The notes beneath the pieces were generated by a model, which was not told the origin of the DNA, did no database searches, and saw only the letters and a program-made list of their open reading frames with translations. From assembly GCA_964019155.1 (NCBI GenBank), contig OZ025243.1, positions 7,397,865-7,461,864 of the forward strand: 64,000 bases of DNA, read 5' to 3'. Source of the DNA: Osedax fenrisi. Taxonomy: Eukaryota; Annelida; Polychaeta; Sabellida; Siboglinidae. This document shows, piece after piece, positions 58,921 to 64,000 of this stretch. A program made the translations under genes and the position numbers. Each line of letters opens with the position of its first letter. Within the stretch, counting starts at the first letter, position 1.

Positions 58921-61776
58921 ATGTTCTCAAATTGTCGCAGTGTTAGAAACAAACTAACTTATTTAGAGTTAATTATTAGTTCTAACATTTATGATATTGT
59001 TTGTCTTGTTGAAACATTCCTAACAAAAAATGACTCGGACTCACTCCTTCTCTATGGTAACTTGAACTATACTATTTTTCGATATGATAGAAACTCTCAT
59101 TCTGGTGGAGTTGCAATAATTTGTAACAAATACTTATATATTTCGTAGGTTAAATTTGAATGAATTTCTTGATATTGAGCAAATTACCTTACATTTGCAA
59201 TCACTTGAAATAAAATGAACTTGTATATATCGTCCCCTTTCAATAAATTCTGATGGTCATAACTCTATCTGTAAATTAATATCGAATATTTGTGATTCAA
59301 TTAATCCTACCATAATTGTTGGTGATTTTAATTTACCATTGTTCAATTGTAATGATAATTCATTTCCTAATTATCCATCATACTATTCACTATTTTATAA
59401 TACCTTAGTCAAAAATTCACTTGTTCAACTTATTAAGTTTCCAACGCGTTCACTGAATGTACTTGACTTATTAGTAACAAATAGTCCTTTAATACTTTCT
59501 GATATAAATGAATGTCCTGAATTTGGGACTGGTACTTGTATTAGTGATCATATATCATTTTCTTTTGCAATTTTCCTTCATTTATATCTACCAAAAGTAA
59601 ACGATTATGGTTTAAATTTTCGAAAATTAAATTACCCTGCTATGCAAGAGTCGCTTTCCAAAATTGACTGGATACAATTATTTGATGGTGATCATGATAT
59701 TAATTATATGTTTGAAATTTTCTATAAAACTTTATATGGCATATTTGATATTTATGTTCCTAAACATAAACCTAATAAAAAGGTTAATAATTATCCTAGG
59801 ATTAGCTAATTATATTGTAAAATTAAAACTAAAATGTTTCAAATTATTCAAAAATAGACTTAATTCACATAATAATTTTATAGCCAGGAATTGTACTAAA
59901 AAATCACTTTATGAACAAACCAAACGACTAACATTGGATAGAGAGCATAAAATCTTGTTTTCAAATGATAAATCTCATTTCTATAAATATATAAATTCTA
60001 GATGTTCATCCATTTCATCTATTGGTCCGATTAAATCTGATAACGGGGCTTATATTTATTCTGATTTGGATAAGACTAATCAACTAAATAAACAATTCAC
60101 TTCTGTCTTTATAAAAGATAATGGTATAATCCCTCCTTTAATTCCACCAACAAATGAATATAGTATAAATAACTTCTTGTTTTCAAGACATAAAGTGAAA
60201 TATCATTTACTAAAACTTAAAAAATCTTATACTTTACCTCCTGATAATATTCCAGCAATAATCTTAAAAATGTTTTCTTATGAACTTTCAATTCCACTAA
60301 CATTACTATTCAATAAATCTTTATCATATACTTTACCTCCTGATAATATTCCAGCAATAATCTTTAAAATGTTTTCTTATGAACTTTCAATTCAACTAAC
60401 ATTACTATTCAATAAATCTTTATCATTAGGCGTATGTCCTAATAAATGGAAATTAAGTTTTATCGGCCCTATTTTCAAAAAGGGGATCCTAGCGATAAAG
60501 AAAATTACAGACCTATTTTAATAACTTCTATTACATCTAGAGTTTTTGAACGAATACTTGTTGAGCATATTAACTTCTACTTAACTACTAATTCTATTAT
60601 CTCTGAATCCCAATTTGGTTTTAGACGTGGAAAATCTGTGGAATCACAATTACTAAAGTGTTATACACATTGGATTACAGCATTAGATACTAATAAATTC
60701 GTAGATATTATTTACCTAGATTACGCTAAGGCATTTGATAAAGTATGTCATAATAAGTTAATAGCTAAGTTATCAAATATAGGTATTGTAGGTCCCATTC
60801 TAGATTGGATAAAAAGCTTTTTATCGAACAGATCACAAAGAGTTAGGATCAATGACACTATCTCTGATTCTACAAATATTTTATCTGGAGTACCCCAGGG
60901 TTCTGTTATTGGTCCTTTGCTAATTTTGATCTATATAAATGACCTAGTTGATAGTATTGATACAGATATTACAATTAATCTTTTTGCTGATGATACGAAA
61001 TTAAGTTTAATTTATAAACTTCAATCAGCAATTAATAAATTCTATGATTGGTCAGTATTATGGCAATTAGAAAATTCGGCCAAAAAATCATTTTCTTTGA
61101 CTTTAGGTAAAGTTACCATTCCAACATACTATGTTAATAATACTAGAATTAGTTATTGCTCTTCATATATAGATTTAGATATAACTATCGATGATAATCT
61201 ATATTTTAAAAAACATATTGGTGTGTGTTGTGCTAAGGCCTATAGTGTTATTAATCGTATATTTCGTTGCTTTATTACTAATAATGTTACTGCAATATTA
61301 ACAGTATATATAGCATATGCTAGACCTCATCTAGAATTTGCATCTACAGTATGGAATCCTGGTATAGAGGCGAGAGGCTACATAGGGCCTAAACGACAAC
61401 TTGAAAAAGTACAAGGGTATTTTACTCGTCGTCTTTTTGGTCTTTGTAAAATACCTTATCTAAGTTATGACGAACGAATTAAATTTCTCGATATCGATTC
61501 CCTCGAAATTCGCCGAATGAGATTTGACCTAATAATGCTATATAAACTTATTAATGGTTTAATTGATATTGACCCATCTTCAATCATTCAGATAAAAACT
61601 AATAATATTACTCGAGGCCACTCTAAAAGACTACTAATAGATAAGGCAAGGATTGACCTACGGTGAAATCTATTTGAAAATAGAGTGGCCTCTGTATGGA
61701 ATAATCTGGATGATAATATAGTCAATGCAAAAACGTTGTCAATCTTCAAATCTAAAATTAAAAATATCATTAAGTA
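58921..61776 (+). pseudogene. LINE-E ORF2: endonuclease and reverse transcriptase, multiply disrupted
   Basis: MFSNCRSVRNKL and LVETFL (endonuclease start) lie in frame 1 to 59148. A shift leads to YRPLS, IIVGDFNLP and ISDHISFSF (to 59809), with a TGA at 59216 where W is expected. A second shift leads to the linker (59800-60480), and a third to the RT: NYRPILITSITSRVFERIL, QFGFRRGKSVESQLL, motif A IYLDYAKAFDKV, motif B SGVPQGSVIGPLLILIYIND, motif C LFADDTKL. After a TGA at 61664-61666 come RVASVWNNLDD and FKSKIKNIIK to 61776. A 99-bp segment (60228-60326) is repeated in tandem (60327-60425) with a few differences. The FADDTKL type differs from the YADDIQLY type of LINE-B and LINE-C, so this is another CR1/Jockey-like subfamily. 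Confidence 0.8.
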
Positions 61777-62634
<858 letters not shown>

Positions 62635-63359
62635 TGTATACGTCTTAATTGTTACTTATTAAATAATATATTGGTTTATAAATGTATTAGTATATCATAA
62701 TGTCATCATAACAATTATATTTTTTAATTATATATATATATACATATATATATATATTTTTTATAAAATGTCGATCTTCATCAAATATTTACTGAGTCAA
62801 TTATTGAACTTTCACTTATTTATTTCTATATTTCAAATATATTTTCATATTTAAGAATAAGAACATTTATTATAATTCTATGCGAATTAAATTAACTAAG
62901 TATATACTTAATTAAAGTAATATAATAATAATTACATAACTAATTAACATAATATTAATTATTGAATATTATTAAATTATTATGTTATTAAAAATGCATA
63001 TTAATTATGTTTTAAGTTGTAACCATACATTAGATAATTATAAAAAGACAATGTGATAAAAAATTAGGATTAAATTTAAATATGTACCCTTGTCGTTAGT
63101 ATAATACATACACTCACACACACATATACACACTCACAAACACACACACATATTCTGTATCTAGCATTCGTACTGAACATACGTGTTTTTAATTTAATTT
63201 CTATTGTCTAATTTTCTATTTTAATTCTTGCAATATTCTATTAATAGATTTTGTGATTTTTTGATTATATCACTATATATACTGTATATTACATGTATAC
63301 TTCTACAATCCTGTATAATTATGTAACTTATAATAAGTTATCACATCGACAACATCTGA
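62635..63359. other. AT-rich sequence with (TA)n and (CA)n
   Basis: Short TA tract near 62728 and a (CA)-rich run at 63110-63150. No gene seen. Confidence 0.5.
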
Positions 63360-64000
63360 TATACAAATGACGATCTCCATTTCCTGATTTTCTGATTATA
63401 ATCCGACTATAATCACATCTTTTGGATCTCCCATAGGAGTTTGCTTGCTAAGTAGCCGGAACTACCTAACCTCTAGTCGAAGTTAAACTACCTATTGTCG
63501 CATACATCATTGCTGCTCTGAATATTCAACCAGTTGTAACTTCATCGACAATGAGTCCGAAGTGTTGATCTCACCGCAAGGAGTCTCAGGAATCAAGCGC
63601 TGCTTCATCTTCTCACGGCTTCCTTGCGTGTACTAGCGATGCAGATATACACTATACATATATGCAAGCTGCAGAGGAGAAATTATTCTCTCGTGGGAAA
63701 TAACTTAATTATATAACTCACCAATCTATCCTACTATATTTCTTTTAAATACTAGATCTCTTAAAGCTAATATTGACCTCATACTGGACTTACTTACTGA
63801 TGACAAACCCTACATTTTATTACTTAATGAAATCTGGTTTCCTCGCGTGATACACATATTTGTTCATATATTAACAATATGAATTACTCTCTAACCCTTC
63901 TTCCTCGTAACAACCGTCGCAGGTGGGGATTTGGCATATTAACAAAGAAGTATCTTGTTATAATTGAATATAAACATATTCCTTTATATCTATCTGAATG
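63360..64000 (+). pseudogene. decayed LINE: possible ORF1 remnant and endonuclease start, runs off the window
   Basis: From about 63735 the plus strand reads LNTRSLKANIDLILDLL and ILLLNEIWFP, the NxRSLxxK ... LxETWL start of an APE endonuclease. After a one-base shift near 63850 comes NYSLTLLPRNNRRRWGFGIL, matching the RGGGxxI(L) region of LINE-B and LINE-D. The GC-richer 63360-63690 upstream may be ORF1 remnant but has no clear motif. The rest of ORF2 lies beyond 64000. Confidence 0.55.

Overview
The window is very AT-rich eukaryotic DNA, most likely from an invertebrate animal. The evidence is many (TA)n and (TAA)n microsatellites, APE-type non-LTR retrotransposons (LINEs) of CR1/L2/Jockey-like and RTE-like types, hAT-like and TA- or TTAA-targeting non-autonomous DNA transposons, a tRNA-derived SINE, and spliceosomal-type candidate exons. 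The species cannot be named from sequence alone. There is no operon-like organisation, rRNA gene, convincing tRNA gene or CRISPR array. The recognisable coding content is almost all transposon-derived. The only host coding sequence I can suggest is a handful of short, relatively GC-rich candidate exons.

Layout. 1-2.9 kb: AT-rich DNA with two short candidate exons (653-667, 2333-2369) and a GC-richer patch, then the 3' end of a LINE (2.9-3.3 kb). 3.3-27.85 kb: a 13-bp minisatellite (unit CTATAGTATATAA, variants CTACAG, GCATATAA, GAATATAA) split into seven tracts (about 11 kb in total) by inserted elements. These are a LINE 3' tail (4.2-4.5), LINE-A (5.1-6.25, minus), a 1.34-kb hAT-like element with a perfect 8-bp target duplication (7.45-8.79), LINE-B (9.0-11.97, plus), LINE-C (13.35-16.56, minus) and an apparently full-length, open LINE-D (22.23-26.88, plus). 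27.9-38.2 kb: transposon relics, microsatellites, MITEs, a SINE and small palindromes. 38.2-45.35 kb: LTR-retrotransposon remnant, a decayed LINE interrupted by an RTE-like LINE, and another decayed LINE interrupted by a MITE. 45.8-48.75 kb: two candidate exons of one host gene (a membrane-spanning segment, then a terminal exon with stop and AATAAA). 46.5-58.3 kb: long foldback hairpin, three more copies of one MITE family, LINE fragments and a TTAA-flanked element. 58.8-62.6 kb: LINE-E between two (TAA)n blocks, the right one over 600 bp. 63.4-64 kb: start of another decayed LINE running off the window.

Main observation. In LINE-B, -C, -D and -E the end of ORF1 and the start of ORF2 lie in the same reading frame, separated by a UGA followed by C (UGA CUA twice, UGA CUU, UGA CAA). 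LINE-B and LINE-C have no Met near the ORF2 start. UGA C, and UGA CUA especially, is the known leaky termination context in eukaryotes, so these elements may make ORF2 by stop-codon readthrough as an ORF1-ORF2 fusion. The second theme is three or four MITE types that insert at TA and are built largely from one short iterated motif.
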